Shown here: piece by piece, positions 11,601-24,799 of the stretch
Layout of the letters: each line of letters opens with the position of its first letter
Numbering within the stretch: position 1 is the stretch's first letter
NCBI GenBank assembly: GCA_022749755.1
Contig: CM040448.1
Span: forward strand, 12,708,481 to 12,772,480
Direction of reading: 5' to 3'
Origin: Azadirachta indica
Taxonomy: Eukaryota > Streptophyta > Magnoliopsida > Sapindales > Meliaceae
Length of the DNA: 64,000 nucleotides
The notes under the pieces: generated by a model
Databases searched by the model: none
Told to the model about the DNA's origin: nothing
Seen by the model: the letters and a program-made list of their open reading frames with translations, nothing else
Position numbers and translations under genes: made by a program

Positions 11601-14073
11601 TTTAAACTTGAAGGAAAGGTAACAATAGTAATTATTTATCATTCCCTTTCATCTGCACTGCAGTAATTATTATTCCCCTTTATACGCAAGTCTGAAGATA
11701 TATGGGTTCAAACAATAATATTTAATTTATTTATGATTTTTCTCCCAAGCAAACCTAATTTTATTATTTAATAAATTTTTTTGGGTAAATATAAAACCTT
11801 GAGATCAATTACACGTTGACGCTATATATATTGAATTAACGTAGCTAAAAGTTTAACCTTGTCAAAATAATAGTATTTAAGCTACTTTTCAATTAAGTGT
11901 TATATATGAATAATATCGATCAAATATAAAAAATAACTATAAAAAATCATTCATATAAAATAACACGGCACACCGCACCATTCAATGGAACTAAAGGGAT
12001 GATATTGCAATAATTTTTACTTTTTGAATCTACTTATCGCAATTTTATGACGCGATTTGTATGTATAAATTTGTGGGTGTATTATTAGGTGTCCCGTATA
12101 TATTAATATTTTTGAATAACAATAGGATATGGTATTTCGTTGTATTCATAATTAGGATATTGTATCAGCATATAATGAAAAAAGGATAATGTATAGGATA
12201 ATCCATTAGTTATAATTTATTTTTTGAATTTAATGGATATGAATATTAGATTCCTTAGAATTATTTTTATTAATAATTAATAAAAAGTAAAGAATCTTAG
12301 TCATCAATGATAATTAAACTTGGACTTTGCTTCCAATCCAAATTGACCAGATGAAGGCAGCCAAATTATAATGGAATAAATTTCCGAATTCAAAATGTAA
12401 TACTACAGAAAGGGATTCATTATTGGCGATAAAACAAACCTATTACTTCATTTTAATCGTAACCATTCTCAGAACTCACTACAAAATAAATAAATAAATA
12501 AATAAATAAAATTAAAGCATTATTACAATTGAGTATCCTTCGAGAATAACGTAATTTTTAAAATTAAAGTAACAATTAATATAATTAATTCGGTTTCAAT
12601 TTGGATGTAGCCTTTAGGTTGATCACTAATTTGTACTCCACATTTTCTGGAATATTAGCCTCCTCCGTCAAAGCATTATATATGATTAATTGTTATGGCT
12701 AAGGCGAATTAATATCTGGGTACCCCCACAGCATCAGCACAGACGGCAAGTTGTCATCGTCATTCATTATCACATCCATCTCTCTTTGGTTTCAAGCGGT
12801 GATCATTATACTAACTCTATAATAAGAAGATTCGCCTCGCTGGTTTAATTTGTTGTGTTCGATCATTTCTAACGAACGATGTTATCATTATTCATAAAAT
12901 TAAATGTCCTTTTTCATAATGTTAATGTTTAATCACTAAAAGGGGATATATAGCAATACTTAGTCATATATATTAAATAAAAATTGTGCATGGAGTTGGA
13001 CGGAGCAATTTGTCTGAGGAAGACAGTATCCTTGTTCGGCTGCCGATTGAATTGCATCAGGGTCAGGATCAGCCTCATCACCTCTCAATTCTTTAATCCA
13101 TTTGCATTTTTATTAACTTTAATTTCAGCGGATATCATTCAGATGGGTTTCGTAATTCGTCGATCACCTTTCAGTACTCGAGAGTTTTAATTTGATGGCT
13201 TATTTCATTATTTTTGATTGCTTGTGTATATATATATTGTAGTGCTCATTAATATTACTAAATTATAATAAAATATATATTAATAGATCTATATATTCCC
13301 AATGTTATGTATATTAATTAACATAATTCCATCATATATATGTTAGATTACAAATTGATTATTAATTAGGGTACAACGCCTTTAATTACTAGGATACTCT
13401 CTTAATGTGTGGCCAGACTAACAACGATTCCATCTTCATTTGTTTCCAAATCATTATTGACGATGATTTTCTTTGTTTTTAATGCTTTTTTTATTAATTC
13501 AGTACACTTTCCCAGCTAGATCAAAGTATAAAGAGATAAAGAGTCGCAGAAAGCATGTTTTAGTAAGTTCGGACATTGATTCTCTTTTTGATATTCTCTT
13601 CCTGAAGTTAAAAATGTAAAGCTTGCAATGCATATATATTAATACCATTATTAGGTTATTTAAATGTATTTTGTTGATGAAATACAAGAAAGGTAAATTC
13701 GAATACAAACAGGATTATAGGCATCCAAAGAAGAATTATTGTCTTCCTTTTTTATTTTCTTCTTCAAATTGGGAACATGCTTCTCAATAGGATATTCAAC
13801 TCATTGATTTATGAAACTGCATGCTTATTACAAGAATCTGATGATAAATTTCAATCTTGTGAGTATCGATGATGCCTGTTTGCTAGTTATTAATCTTTGT
13901 AAGTTAAAACTTATAAACTAATTAAACAACAATTTAAAATTTAAGTATTATAGCTTTTAATTTTTAACTCTGAAGTAAAATTGTTACCTAAGATTAGTTT
14001 TTTTTTTAATACTTCTTAAATATTACCCAAAAAAAAATTATAAACTAAACTCCTCTTTAAACCATATTTTTTT
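11601..14073. other. Intergenic, AT-rich
   Basis: No protein-coding frame with recognisable content. A (TAAA/AAAT)n tract lies near 12486-12512. The two short open frames at 12984-13190 and 13499-13708 have no domain and are not supported. Confidence 0.45.
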
Positions 14074-15529
14074 AGGATAATTTTATTTTTTAGTCCCTAA
14101 AGTTTTAGGACATGTTATTTAGGTTGGTATATTTTACATATTAGATAAAAGAAGTCATCGAATTTTTTCAAAATCGTCACTTTGGTTTAAATTGTTTTGG
14201 TCAATATCAAGTAAATTTCTTGACCAAATTTTCGTCACTGGTAGCTATTAGGTAATTTTAATTTATTCCTCCTAATATTAGTAATTTTTAATTTTACCCA
14301 AATATTTATAAAAATTATCATATTACTCTTACAAATTAATTTTTTATTATTTTTTATTTTTATTTTGAACAACTGAAAAATAAAATCATATTTTTATAAA
14401 CTTAATTAATAAAAGATAATCTTTCAGTTTTTTCTTCTTCCTTCTCTTCCTCCTCTATTTCTTTCCTTTCATTATTATTCTTCTTCATCACCTCTTCCTC
14501 TTCCCTTTTTTTTTATATCAAGAAGAAATTACAATGAGTTTAAAATAAATTAAAATTAATTATTTAATTATTTAATTTAAACAAAGAAAAAACTACTATA
14601 TAAATAAATTGATTTATTCAAATCGCATAATTTTAGCAATAAAATCAATTAATTGAATTTACAGAAAAACTAAAATCCCCAAATTTTCTCCCCGAAATCT
14701 ATCCTAAAGACAATTTATTTATCACCAGAATTTTAACAATTTATTTACTTATTTACTCACTAAAAATATAGAAATATTCCAAGTATAAAATTTTTACATC
14801 ATGTTAATTCGAGTAGAAAAATATAAAAATACTCATTACTTTGTTTTTCAAAGTAAAACATTATAGAACATATTTATTTTATAATAATAATAAATTTTTA
14901 AATATGAATTCCAATATAGTTAATATACAAATAAGTGTATGTGTTATATTAAAAAAATTAATAATTTTTTCCTCAAGGGTTATTTTTTATATTTGATGAA
15001 ATTAGATAAAACGAATAAAATATATAAAACAAATTAAAATTAAGATTACTTTATTTTTGGATTTTTTAAATTCAATTAATTGACTTTATTATTAAGATTA
15101 TGTCATTACGAGACATGAATAAATTATTTTTGTTGTGTATTATTTTTTTTATCTAAATTGAGAATATAAATAGAGGAGAAAGATAAGGACGAAGAAAAAA
15201 TAAGAATTATCTTTTATTAATTAAGTTTATAAAAATATAATTTTATTTTTTTAATTATTAAAAATGAATATAAAAATTAACATATAGAAGTAATATGATG
15301 ACTTTCATAAAGTTTATGATTAAATTAAAGACTATTATATTATAAAGGGTAAATTGAAAATTACCTAACGGCTAATAATGGATGAAAGTTGGGTCAAGGA
15401 ACCTACATGAGATTAACCGAAATAATTTGGACCAAAGCAATGATCTTGAAAAAACTTGAGGACTATGTGAAACATACCAATCTAAGTGACATTTCTTGAA
15501 ACCTTAGAGAGGAAAGTGAAATTACTCCT
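14074..15529. mobile_element. Foldback element with very long inverted repeats
   Basis: The two ends are inverted copies. The left arm runs from AGGATAATTTTATTTTTTAG; the right arm, read on the other strand, runs from AGGAGTAATTTCACTTTCC. Matching blocks follow in the same order on both arms, for example AGGTTGGTAT against AGATTGGTAT, TTTTTTCAAAATC against TTTTTTCAAGATC, and TTAATTAATAAAAGATAAT in both. Inner blocks around 14640 and 15080 (GTCAATTAATTGAATTT-like) also pair, so nearly the whole ~1.46 kb is palindromic. No transposase frame is visible. This fits a non-autonomous Mutator-like or foldback element. T-rich flanks blur any target-site duplication. Confidence 0.75.
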
Positions 15530-15579
15530 TTTTAAATCTTAATTTACACTTAAATAGGGTGGTCTCAACTCTCTATTAT

Positions 15580-17310
15580 CAATAATGAGAGTGGAGGTTC
15601 AAGTCTCACATGTTTATAAATATTGTTTAACTACTGAAGATTATGTGATATATTATTTAGAGTTTTAGTTTGAGGAATTCACCTTAATATTGAACGAAAA
15701 ATTGATAAAGAAGAATTTAATTAGAATTCAGAAAAGCATTTTTTTTCTCTTTTTCAATTCATTATAACTTGCTTGTTACAAAAAAAAAAAAAAAAGTTTA
15801 AGAAGTTTTGTATGTTTCATATCTTTTAGAGTCATACGTCAAATTTTTAATTTTATTAATGAAATTTTAATGAAATCTATCAATAAAAACTTGCGTGAGA
15901 TATTTATAAATTATATCTTTATTTATTGTTTTATCAAAATTATAAGACCTAGATGTTTATATGAATGTGAATGGAGAAAAATTGATAATAATTTAGCAAC
16001 ATTGTGAAAGTAACATATTGTATAAATTTTTCTTTTTTGGGCTGATAAGTGTACGACACATTTTATAAATCTTGTTTAATTATTCAAGATTAAATTAATG
16101 TATTTGGAGTTTTAGTTTCAAGAGGTTATTCGAATATTAGATGAAAAATTAAAAAATTTAAGAACTTATGCATATGTCATATTTTTTTGGAATCATAACA
16201 ATCAAAATTATCAATTTTATTGGAGGCATAGCGGTCAAAATTATCGATTTGACTAATGAAATTTAACTGTGGGAACCTATATGATAAATTTTATAAATTA
16301 TATCTATATTTATATTTTGCAAAGACTTTTAAAACCCAATCAGGGTTAATATTGCACTGACAAATTAATTATATATAATTTATCTGTTTACATCAACGTG
16401 AATCATAAAGGAGATTGATAATGATTCAACATTGATATACGAGGAGATTAATAATGACTCAATATTGCATGATTTGGCAGGGAATATTTTATATTTACGT
16501 TGTAGATAAAGTATGTTTATCCTACTGAGAGTTTATCACAGAGATGATTTATGATTTTCCAAAGACTCTTTATGTTAATGTAAAGGTAAATTAACAAAAG
16601 TTTATCTATTTATGTTAATGTAAATTACAAAGAAGATTAATAATGATTCAATATTGATGTAAGTGGGAGAAGATAAATTATAACTCAATAAAGTGACCCA
16701 TTATTGAGTTGACAAGACTTGTTCACATGTGTTACATATAAAATATGTTTATTATGCCAAGGCTTTATCATACAGATGATTTATCGTTTTGCAAAGTTTT
16801 CAAGACCCACTGTTATTATTGCGATAGCAAATCGACGATAGTTTATCCGTTTATATTAATATGAATCACAGAGAAGATCGATAATTAATGATTGCTGATG
16901 TAGGAGGAGATTAATAATGACTTAATATTGACAAAAGTAACATGTTATATGAGTTGGCAGGATTTGTACACTTGATTTACAGCTAAAATATGCTTATCAT
17001 GCCAACACTTTATCATTGAGATGATTGATAGTTTTGCAAAGATTTTAAGATCCACGTATTATTATTACAATGGCAAATTGATGACGGTTTATCTGTTTAT
17101 ATTAATGTGAATTAATTACGAAGGAGATTGATAATAATTCAACATTAATGTAAAAGGAGACTAATAATGACTGAGTATTAATGTATGAGTTAGTAAAGAT
17201 TGGATATTTATATTACAAATAAAATATGTTGTTCATATCGAAACTTTATCACATGGATACTTTGCCACATCAATTGCTAAAGATTGGATATTTATATTAC
17301 AAATAAAAAC
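15580..17310. repeat. Diverged tandem array, ~240-bp unit
   Basis: The block TTTATCnGTTTAnATnAAnGTGAAT, followed by GAAGATTGATAATGATTCAA-like and GAGATTAATAATGACTCAATATTG-like text, recurs near 16379, 16601, 16842 and 17088, spaced about 222-246 bases. Between them TTTATCACAGAGATGATTTAT and TTTGCAAAGA-TTT-AAGACCCA also recur. An older copy of the block lies near 15955. A longer unit beginning TTATAAAT-TTGTTTAA-TA, then GAGTTTTAGTTT, is seen at about 15610 and 16065. An 81-bp echo (AGATTGGATATTTATATTAC) is at 17201 and 17282. No coding content. Confidence 0.7.
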
Positions 17311-17460
17311 GTTAGATTAAGATATATCACATCAATTGTGCCGTCATCATAACAATGCCAATGCCAATGCCATATATATTTCAATGTTTTTATAATTTGT
17401 ATTTGTGTATGAAACAATATTATTGAATTGAGACACGATATTTCAATGACAATTATTTTT

Positions 17461-17874
17461 TCAAATTTCGTGGTTAAAAGTTAAGTCACCATTTCGATGA
17501 TGTTTTTTTTGAACTCTTTCTAATTTCTTTGTTAAACTTGATTGTTTACTAAGATTGTGTGATCTTGAAAATATTGTGGATGTGTACCTTTATTTCTAAT
17601 TAGAGAGAAATTGTGTATTTCCATTATTTGATTATAGTGGAGTTTTTTGAGTGGATTACGATCCGTGATTTTTACTTCTCAAATTGGGGAGGTTTTCCAC
17701 ATTAAAATTGATTGTGTTATGGTTGTTTTATTGATGATGTGGTTGCTATCTAAGAATTGATTTTGTATTCAAAGATTATTGTTCTATTTGTTTGTTTCCT
17801 ATTAGGTTCACGCAAGAGAGGATAAGGTAATTATTGTAATTCCGCAAATTGGTTTGTATTAGTTTATCCCAACA
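17461..17874 (+). repeat. 5' LTR, truncated
   Basis: This aligns with 22253-22665 of the 3' LTR, from CAAATTT-GTGGTT to TTTATCCCAACA. The first ~330 bases of the LTR are absent and replaced by sequence unrelated to it, so the original left border and target duplication are lost. Confidence 0.85.
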
Positions 17875-17877
17875 AAG

Positions 17878-17889
17878 TGGTATCAGAGC
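17878..17889 (+). other. Primer-binding site of the copia element
   Basis: TGGTATCAGAGC lies three bases after the 5' LTR. This is the usual plant copia site, complementary to the 3' end of initiator methionine tRNA. Confidence 0.85.
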
Positions 17890-17921
17890 TTTGGTTATAT
17901 TTGTTTTGTGCCTTGTGTTGA

Positions 17922-18655
17922 ATGATGGAAGCTAATACAAGTAGAATGGTTAATTTGAATGGTGCAAATTATCATTTACGGAAAGGAAAGATGGAAAATC
18001 TTTTATATGTAAAAGATTATTATTTACCCGTGTTTGAGGAACAAAAACCCGATAATAAAACAGATGCACAATAGAAGTTGCTTCATCGTCAGGTATGTGG
18101 GTATATCAGACAATGGGTAGATGATAATGTTTTGAATCACATCAGTGGAGAGATAGATGCAAGTTTTTTGTGGAATAAGCTTGAAGAGTTATATGCCAGA
18201 AAAACCAGGAACAACAAACTAGTTTTGATAAAGCAGATGATGAACTTGAAATATCTGGATGGAAAACCTATGACAGATCACTTAAATGCATTTCAGGGAA
18301 TCATTAATCAGTTGGCTGGAATGAACATCAAATTTGAAGATGAAGTACAAGGGTTATGGCTTTTGGGCACATTACCGGACTCATGGGAGATATTAGAATG
18401 TCATTATCTAACTCAGCTCCTGATAGTATTATCACTATAGAATTGGTTAAGAATAGTGTTCTGAATGAAGAGGATAAAAGAAAGTCACAGCATTCTTCAC
18501 AGTCAAATATCTTAGTCACAGAAAGAAGGGGAGGAGTAAGAGTAGAGGTCCGAAGAACAGAGATAAAAGTAAAACCAAAACCAACAAGTTTGCCAATGTT
18601 GAATGCTACCATTGTGGTTTGAAGGGGCATATAAAGAAGTATTGTCGACAGCTAA
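17922..18655 (+). pseudogene. Broken gag of the copia element
   Basis: From the tandem ATGs at 17922 the frame reads a gag-like (UBN2-type) protein. An in-frame TAG at 18072-18074 and a frameshift near 18400-18440 interrupt it. A CCHC zinc knuckle (C-X2-C-X4-H-X4-C) at 18604-18645 is intact in the frame that continues into pol, followed by a Lys/Asp-rich linker. Confidence 0.85.
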
Positions 18656-21600
18656 AGCGAGACAACAAGAAAGATAAAAGAAAGGAAAAGAAAAATGATG
18701 ACAGTAGTGATGATGATAGAGTTGTTACTGTTACAGGTGACTTTCTTGTTATGTATGATGATGATGTTGTTAACCTTATGTGCCATGAGATCAACTGGGT
18801 AATTAATAGTGGTGCCTCCATTCATGCTACATCGCAAAGGGAATTCTTTACATCTTATACATCCGGTGATTTTGGAGATGTTAAGATGAGAAATAATGGC
18901 TTAACTAAAGCCATAGGCATGGGAGATGTGTGCTTGGAGACCAATAATGGCACAATGTTACTGCTGAAAAATGTCAAACATATTCCTAATATTTGTTTGA
19001 ACTTGATTTTTGCAGATAAACTTGATGATGAGGGTTTTTTCAGTAACTTTAGAGGTGATAAATGGAAACTTAGCAAAGGTTCTATGGTTGTGGCCCAAGG
19101 AAGGAAATGTTCTTCATTGTACTTTATACAAGCAAAGATTACAGATAACAGTATCAATACAGTGAAAAATAAAGATACAATTAAGTTATGGCATAAAAGA
19201 CTTGGTCACATGAGTGAGAAGGGTTTGAATATTTTAGCCAAGAAGAATATGCTTTCTGGGTTGAAAAATGAATATTTGAAGAAGTGTATTCATTGTTTGG
19301 CAGGGAAGCAAATTAGGACTACCTTAAAGACATTTCCACCTTCAAGAAAATCAGGTATACTCGAACTAGTACACTCTGATGTTTGTGGCCCTATGAAAAC
19401 AAAAACACTTGGTGGTGCTTTCTATTTTGTGACTTTTATAGATGATCACTCAAGAAAATTGTGAGTTTATACATTGAAGACAAATGATCAAGTACTAGAT
19501 GTGTTCAAACAGTTTCAGGTCTCAGTTGAGAGACAGACGGGGAAGAAGTTGAAGTGCATCAAAACTGATAATGGGGGTGAGTATTCTGGACGATTTGATG
19601 AGTATTGCAGACAGTTAGGAATTCGTCATCAAAAGACACCTCTGAAGACTCCTCAGTTAAATGGGCTAATTGAGAGGATGAATAGAACACTAGTTGAAAA
19701 AGTGAGATGTTTGCTTTCACAAGCACAATTGCCAATATCTTTTTGGAAGGAGGCTTTGAATACAATTGTACATGTGTTGAATCTCACACCGTGTGTTCCT
19801 TTAGACTTTGATGTTCCAGATAAAGTTTGGTCAGGAAAGAATGTTGCTTATGATTATTTGCGTGTCTTTGGATGTAAAGCATTTGTGCATATTCACAAAG
19901 ATGAAAGGTCTAAACTTGATGTTAAGACAAGACAGTGTGTATTTCTCGGCTATGGTCAAGATGAGTTTGGCTACAGGTTTTATGATTCAGTGCAAAAGAA
20001 ACTTGTAAGAAGTCAAGATGTTGTGTTTGTGGAAGACCAAACTATGCAGGATATTAAGAAATCAAAAGAAGCAATGCCTCAGTACAGTGATGCGTTGATA
20101 GACTTGGATCCAGTTCTTCCTACACATGTTCCAGCACAGCTTACAGATGAAGTCCAGGACGACTAGCATGGTACAGGTGATATTGACACTCATACACAGG
20201 TTGAGGTTGATGAAGATGTTCAGGATCAATTATCTACTTCAGAGGCTTCACTAGATGCTCCACTTAGAAGATCTACCAGAAACCGACAACCCTTCACATG
20301 GTATCTTACGAGTGAGTATGTGTTACTAACTACTGAGAGAGAACCTGAGTGTTATGTAAAAGCAGTGGAAAGTGAACACGAGAAGGAGTGGATTGATGCC
20401 ATGCAAGATGAGATAAAGTTACTCTATGAAAATCGTACATTTGAGTTGGTAAAGTTACCTAAAGGTAAAAAAGCTTTGAAAAACAAATGGGTGTGCAGAA
20501 TGAAATAGGAAGAACATTCCTCGCAACTATGATACAAAGTCAGATTGGTTGTCAAGGGATTTATCCAAAGGAAAGGTGTTGACTTTGATGAAATCTTTTT
20601 TCCAGTTGTCAAGATGTCATCCATTCGTGTGGTATTAGGTATAGCGGCTAGTCTTGACTTAGAGGTTGAGCAGATGGATGTGAAAACTGCTTTTCTACAT
20701 GGAGATTTAAATAAAGAAATTTATATAGAGCAACCAGAGGATTTCAGAATAAAAGGAAAAAAAGATTATGTGTGCAAGCTGAACAAAAGCCTCTATAGCT
20801 TGAAACAGGTACCAAGACAGTGGTATAAGAAGTTTGAATCAGTTATGGGGGAGCAAGGCTACCGGAAAACTTCTTCTGACCATTGTATTTTTCTGCAGAA
20901 ATTCTCTAATGATGATTTTATCATATTACTGCTTTATGTTGATGACATGTTGATTGTTGGCAGGAATGCTTCTAGAATTGATAGGTTAAAGAAGCAGTTG
21001 AGCAAATCCTTTGTTATGAAGGATTTAGAGCCAGTAAAACAAATCCTTGGTATTCGAATTTATCGAGATAGAGCAGCCAAGAAGTTGTTTATATCATAGG
21101 AGCATTACATTGAAAAAGTACTTAAAAGGTTTAATATTAGCAACGTTAAAGTGGTTAACACTTCTCTTACTACACACTTTAAATTAAGTACCAAGCAGTC
21201 CCCTACAACAGATAAAGAGAAAGAAGACATAGAAAGAGTTCCTTATACTTCAGCAGTTGGAAACTTGATGTATGCGATGGTATGCACAAGACCAGATATA
21301 ACTCATGCAGTCGGTGTTGTTAGTAGATTTTTATCCAATTTAGGAAGAGAGCATTGGAATACAGTGAAGTGGATTATGAGATATCTTCAAAGTACTTCTG
21401 ATTTCAAACTCACATTTGGAAGTGAAGAACCTGTGTTAGTTGGCTATACAGATTCAAATATGGTTGGAGATGTTGATACTCGAAAGTTTACTATGGGTTA
21501 CTTGATGACACTCTCAGGTAGAGCTGTATCATGGCAATTAAGGGTACAAAAATGTGTTGCACTTTCTACTACAGAGGTAGAATTCATTGCAGCGACTGAA

Positions 21601-21906
21601 GCATGCAAAGAATTGTTGTGGATGAAGAGGTTCTTACAGGAACTCAATTTCAAGCAACAGCGATATGTGGTATTTTGTGATAATCAGAGTGCAATTCACT
21701 TGAGTAAGAATTCCTCTTTTCATGCAAAATCAAAACATATTGATGTGAGATATCATTGGTTGAGAGATGCACTTAATGATAATATGTTTGAGTTTGAAAA
21801 GATTCACACAGATCACAATGCCTCTGATATATTAACCAAAACTCTTCCAAGGGAAAAGCTTGAAGTTTATTGTTCGATTATTGGTTTGGCATGTCCCTCT
21901 ATATAG
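18656..21906 (+). pseudogene. Broken pol of the copia element
   Basis: Domains in order are protease (about 18780-19000), integrase zinc-binding region (WHKRLGH to CIHC, about 19187-19300), integrase core with Asp, Asp and Glu landmarks (HSDVCG, KTDNGGEYSG, NGLIERMNR; about 19370-19680), reverse transcriptase with YVDD at 20935-20946, and RNase H (about 21430-21740). In-frame stops occur at 19462 (TGA), 20164 (TAG), 20506 (TAG), 20530 (TGA) and 21097 (TAG); the natural stop is at 21904. The protease active-site Asp codon is Asn (AAT, 18805-18807). All stops could arise by G-to-A or C-to-T changes, as expected from methylated cytosine decay. No frameshift is needed across pol. Confidence 0.9.
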
Positions 21907-21910
21907 TCAG

Positions 21911-21923
21911 AAACGGGGAGATT
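21911..21923 (+). other. Polypurine tract of the copia element
   Basis: AAACGGGGAGATT immediately precedes the 3' LTR, the expected site for plus-strand priming. Confidence 0.7.
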
Positions 21924-22665
21924 TATTGGGTTAGGTTTCCTCCTATTTGGAGATTGGCAAAATTTTCTTTTCAATAGTAACTAAACCCAATTAACTCAAG
22001 AATATTTTGGTCTTTTTTTAAAGTAGGTTGGGTTGGTTTTAATTTCTTTGTTACAATATATATGTGTGTTAAGAGAGAGGCGGGTACTGTTCACGAGAGA
22101 GAGGGAGAATAATAAACTCGGAACAGTTTTGATCAAGTGGCTAATCGGAGATCGATTCGTGATCCGATTGAACTGAAATTTTACCAGCAGCTTCCCAACT
22201 CAGATGACTAAATTCTAAACGCTGGAGATCAAGTTTAGTGCTCCCTTTCTCCAAATTTGGTGGTTGGAAGTTAGGCCACCATTTCGGTGATATTTTTCTT
22301 GAACTCTCTCTAATTTCTTTGTTAAACTTGATTGTTTGCTAAAATTATGTGATCTTGAGAATATTGTGGATGTGTACCTCTAGTTCTAATTAGAGAGAAA
22401 TTGTGTATTCCCATTATTTAATTATAGTGGAGTTTTGTGGGTGGACTACTGTCCCGTAGTTTTTACTCCTCTCATTGAGGAGATTTTCTACATTAAAATT
22501 GATCGTGTTATGGTTGTTTTATTGATGATGTGGTTACTGTCCAAAAATTAATTTTGTGCCCAAAAATTGTTGCTCTATTTGTTTGTTTCTTATTAGTTTC
22601 ATGCAAGAGAGGATAAGGTAATTATTGTGCTTCCGCAAATTGGTTTGTATTAATTTATCCCAACA
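21924..22665 (+). repeat. 3' LTR of the copia element, ~742 bp
   Basis: It begins TATTGGG, which looks like a one-base change from the usual TGTTGGG, and ends CCCAACA, giving the short inverted ends of copia LTRs. A TATATATG motif near 22059 may be the LTR TATA box. Only its last ~413 bases are represented in the left copy. Confidence 0.85.
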
Positions 22666-24762
22666 ATATATGCATCCACATAATAATAATAAATAAAATC
22701 TTCCGAGTTTCAACAATATACAACAATTAATAAAATAGTTTATACTATTTTTCTTAATAAAATAAGATCCTAAAAATTTTTTAAATAGAGATTGTCTCAA
22801 CCAATACTTGTATGATAAATTAAAATATAAGAATACTTAATTTCAGCTGACTATTCTATTTTACCAAAACGCCACAAAAACATTTTTTAATATATTAGGA
22901 AACTAATAATATATAAGATATATACCAATAACATTTATAATATTGGAAAATTCTTTTTATGAGTGTTAATAAAATATAAATTTACATTTCAATGAATTAT
23001 AATTTTAAAATAATTAGTACTAATAATAAAAATAATCACAGGACAATATAAAAGTACACATTTTGTAAAACGCATATATATATATATATGCGCATGACAA
23101 TTACGATTATTTTTTTCCTTTTATCAAAAAGAAAAATGAATTTCTGAGAGTAATTCAACATGTTGAAGATAATTTCTTCTATAAACAGAGTCATTTAGGA
23201 AGAATAAAAGAGGAGAATCTGATGAGCAGTGAAGGAAAAGACTAAATGTATATTTCAAAACAATAACTATTTATTACTTTTAAAATTAATTTTTCATCTT
23301 TATCAATTCCCTAAGCTTGTGCTTAATTGAAGTCTTCAATCACAGAAGATCAACAAATTTGTAAATTTAATTTATTTTTTAATAACTCAATCTCTTATTC
23401 GAACATAATATTTATCTTAATTAGCTTGCAATAATACTTGTTTCAACTTGTATCTATCTTCAATAATTTCATCTACTTATTGCAATTCATTTTCAGTATT
23501 ATTTTATATTGCATTTTATTTTCTACTGCATTTTCATTTGATCCTATCTCTTTGGTGAGAGAGAGAGAGAGAGAGAGGTTATAATGCATTTTAAAATGAT
23601 TTGGTTTTGGTTAAGAGCTATTTGGATATTAATAGGTGTCTACAAAGTAATTAAGTAAAAAATTAATTAATTAAAATGATAATGCAATTAAGTAAATTAA
23701 AATAATATTTAAGTATATTTTAAGTAAATAGACTAATATATAATTTTAACACATGTACAATAATTTTATGCCATGAATTTAGACACATTTAAAAATAATA
23801 ATATGCTTTCTATAAAAAAAAAAAAATTGTCATAATGAATGGTTGTAATAACCCTTGATCGTTTTGGTATGCATGATTAATGACAAAGGAAGATCGAATA
23901 AAATCATTTAGGGGATCATGCATCTATATGATAATAACAAATAAAATCTTACAAGTTTCAACAATATCACAACACCAATAATATTCAACTTGTCCAACCT
24001 TGAGGCCTAAGATGATATTTATTTATTTATTTATTTATTTGTTAATTTTTGTTCTTGCAATCGATGAATTGTAATTTATGACTGAAGTTTCAGGACATTG
24101 TAATATATATATATATAGGTAAATTTTCAGTTACATGAATTAGCTTAACTAATTATTCTATCTTTAATTACGCGCTGATGTATTAGTTTAATTGTCTTAA
24201 ATTGTGTGTGTGTATATACATATATATATATATTAGAATTAATTGGGAAAATGAAGTGTTATTAATTTCAAAATAAAATTCCCAACACTTGTCCCGATGT
24301 TTGGTGGCCATTACACCCATGCCAAATTTCATTATTCGGAGATTTTAATCAACTTCGTAGATTTTATTTTTTTTATTGAAAAACTTAATTGTATTAATAA
24401 GGTTTTTTTTTTTCCTTTATTACAATTGTTAGTATGCTTTTAAGGAATAAATTTACATGACGACTACAAGAAATTGCGCATTTTCTAGCGTTTATATCTT
24501 TTTTAAAATTATCTAATACGAGCGCACATTATAGTAAACCATAATTTCTTCGTTATTTCATTTTATTAATAAAAACTTATCTCTTAGAGCAAAAAAAAAA
24601 AAGAAAAGAATTGTTTGTTTGTGTTTCTATGGGTCCTCTATATAGTAGAGTTGTTTATATCTTTAAAAATAAAAAATACAAATAAAATTAACTAACATGC
24701 ACTGTAGTGTGTAATGTGATATATATATATATATAATATTTTAATCTTTCATTTTACACGGG

Positions 24763-24769
<7 letters not shown>
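22666..24769. other. Intergenic between copia element and PKS-B
   Basis: No gene is seen. A ~60-base segment next to the LTR (22669-22730) recurs at 23918-23978, with shared AATAAAATCTT and GTTTCAACAATAT. Microsatellites: (GA)n near 23559-23579, (ATTT)n near 24016-24041, and several TA tracts. Confidence 0.5.

Positions 24770-24793
<24 letters not shown>

Positions 24794-24799
<6 letters not shown>

Larger units (their letters stand above)
17461..22665 (+). mobile_element. Decayed Ty1/copia LTR retrotransposon
   Basis: The order is partial 5' LTR, primer-binding site, gag, protease, integrase, reverse transcriptase, RNase H, polypurine tract and 3' LTR. Integrase before reverse transcriptase defines the copia superfamily; the RNase H and integrase wording resembles the TNT1/Tork type. 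The 3' LTR is about 742 bases, but the 5' LTR matches only its last ~413. By my rough count about 50-55 positions differ between the LTRs, so the insertion is old. The frame is broken by many stops and at least one frameshift in gag. It sits between the two divergent PKS genes. It cannot move by itself. Confidence 0.93.
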
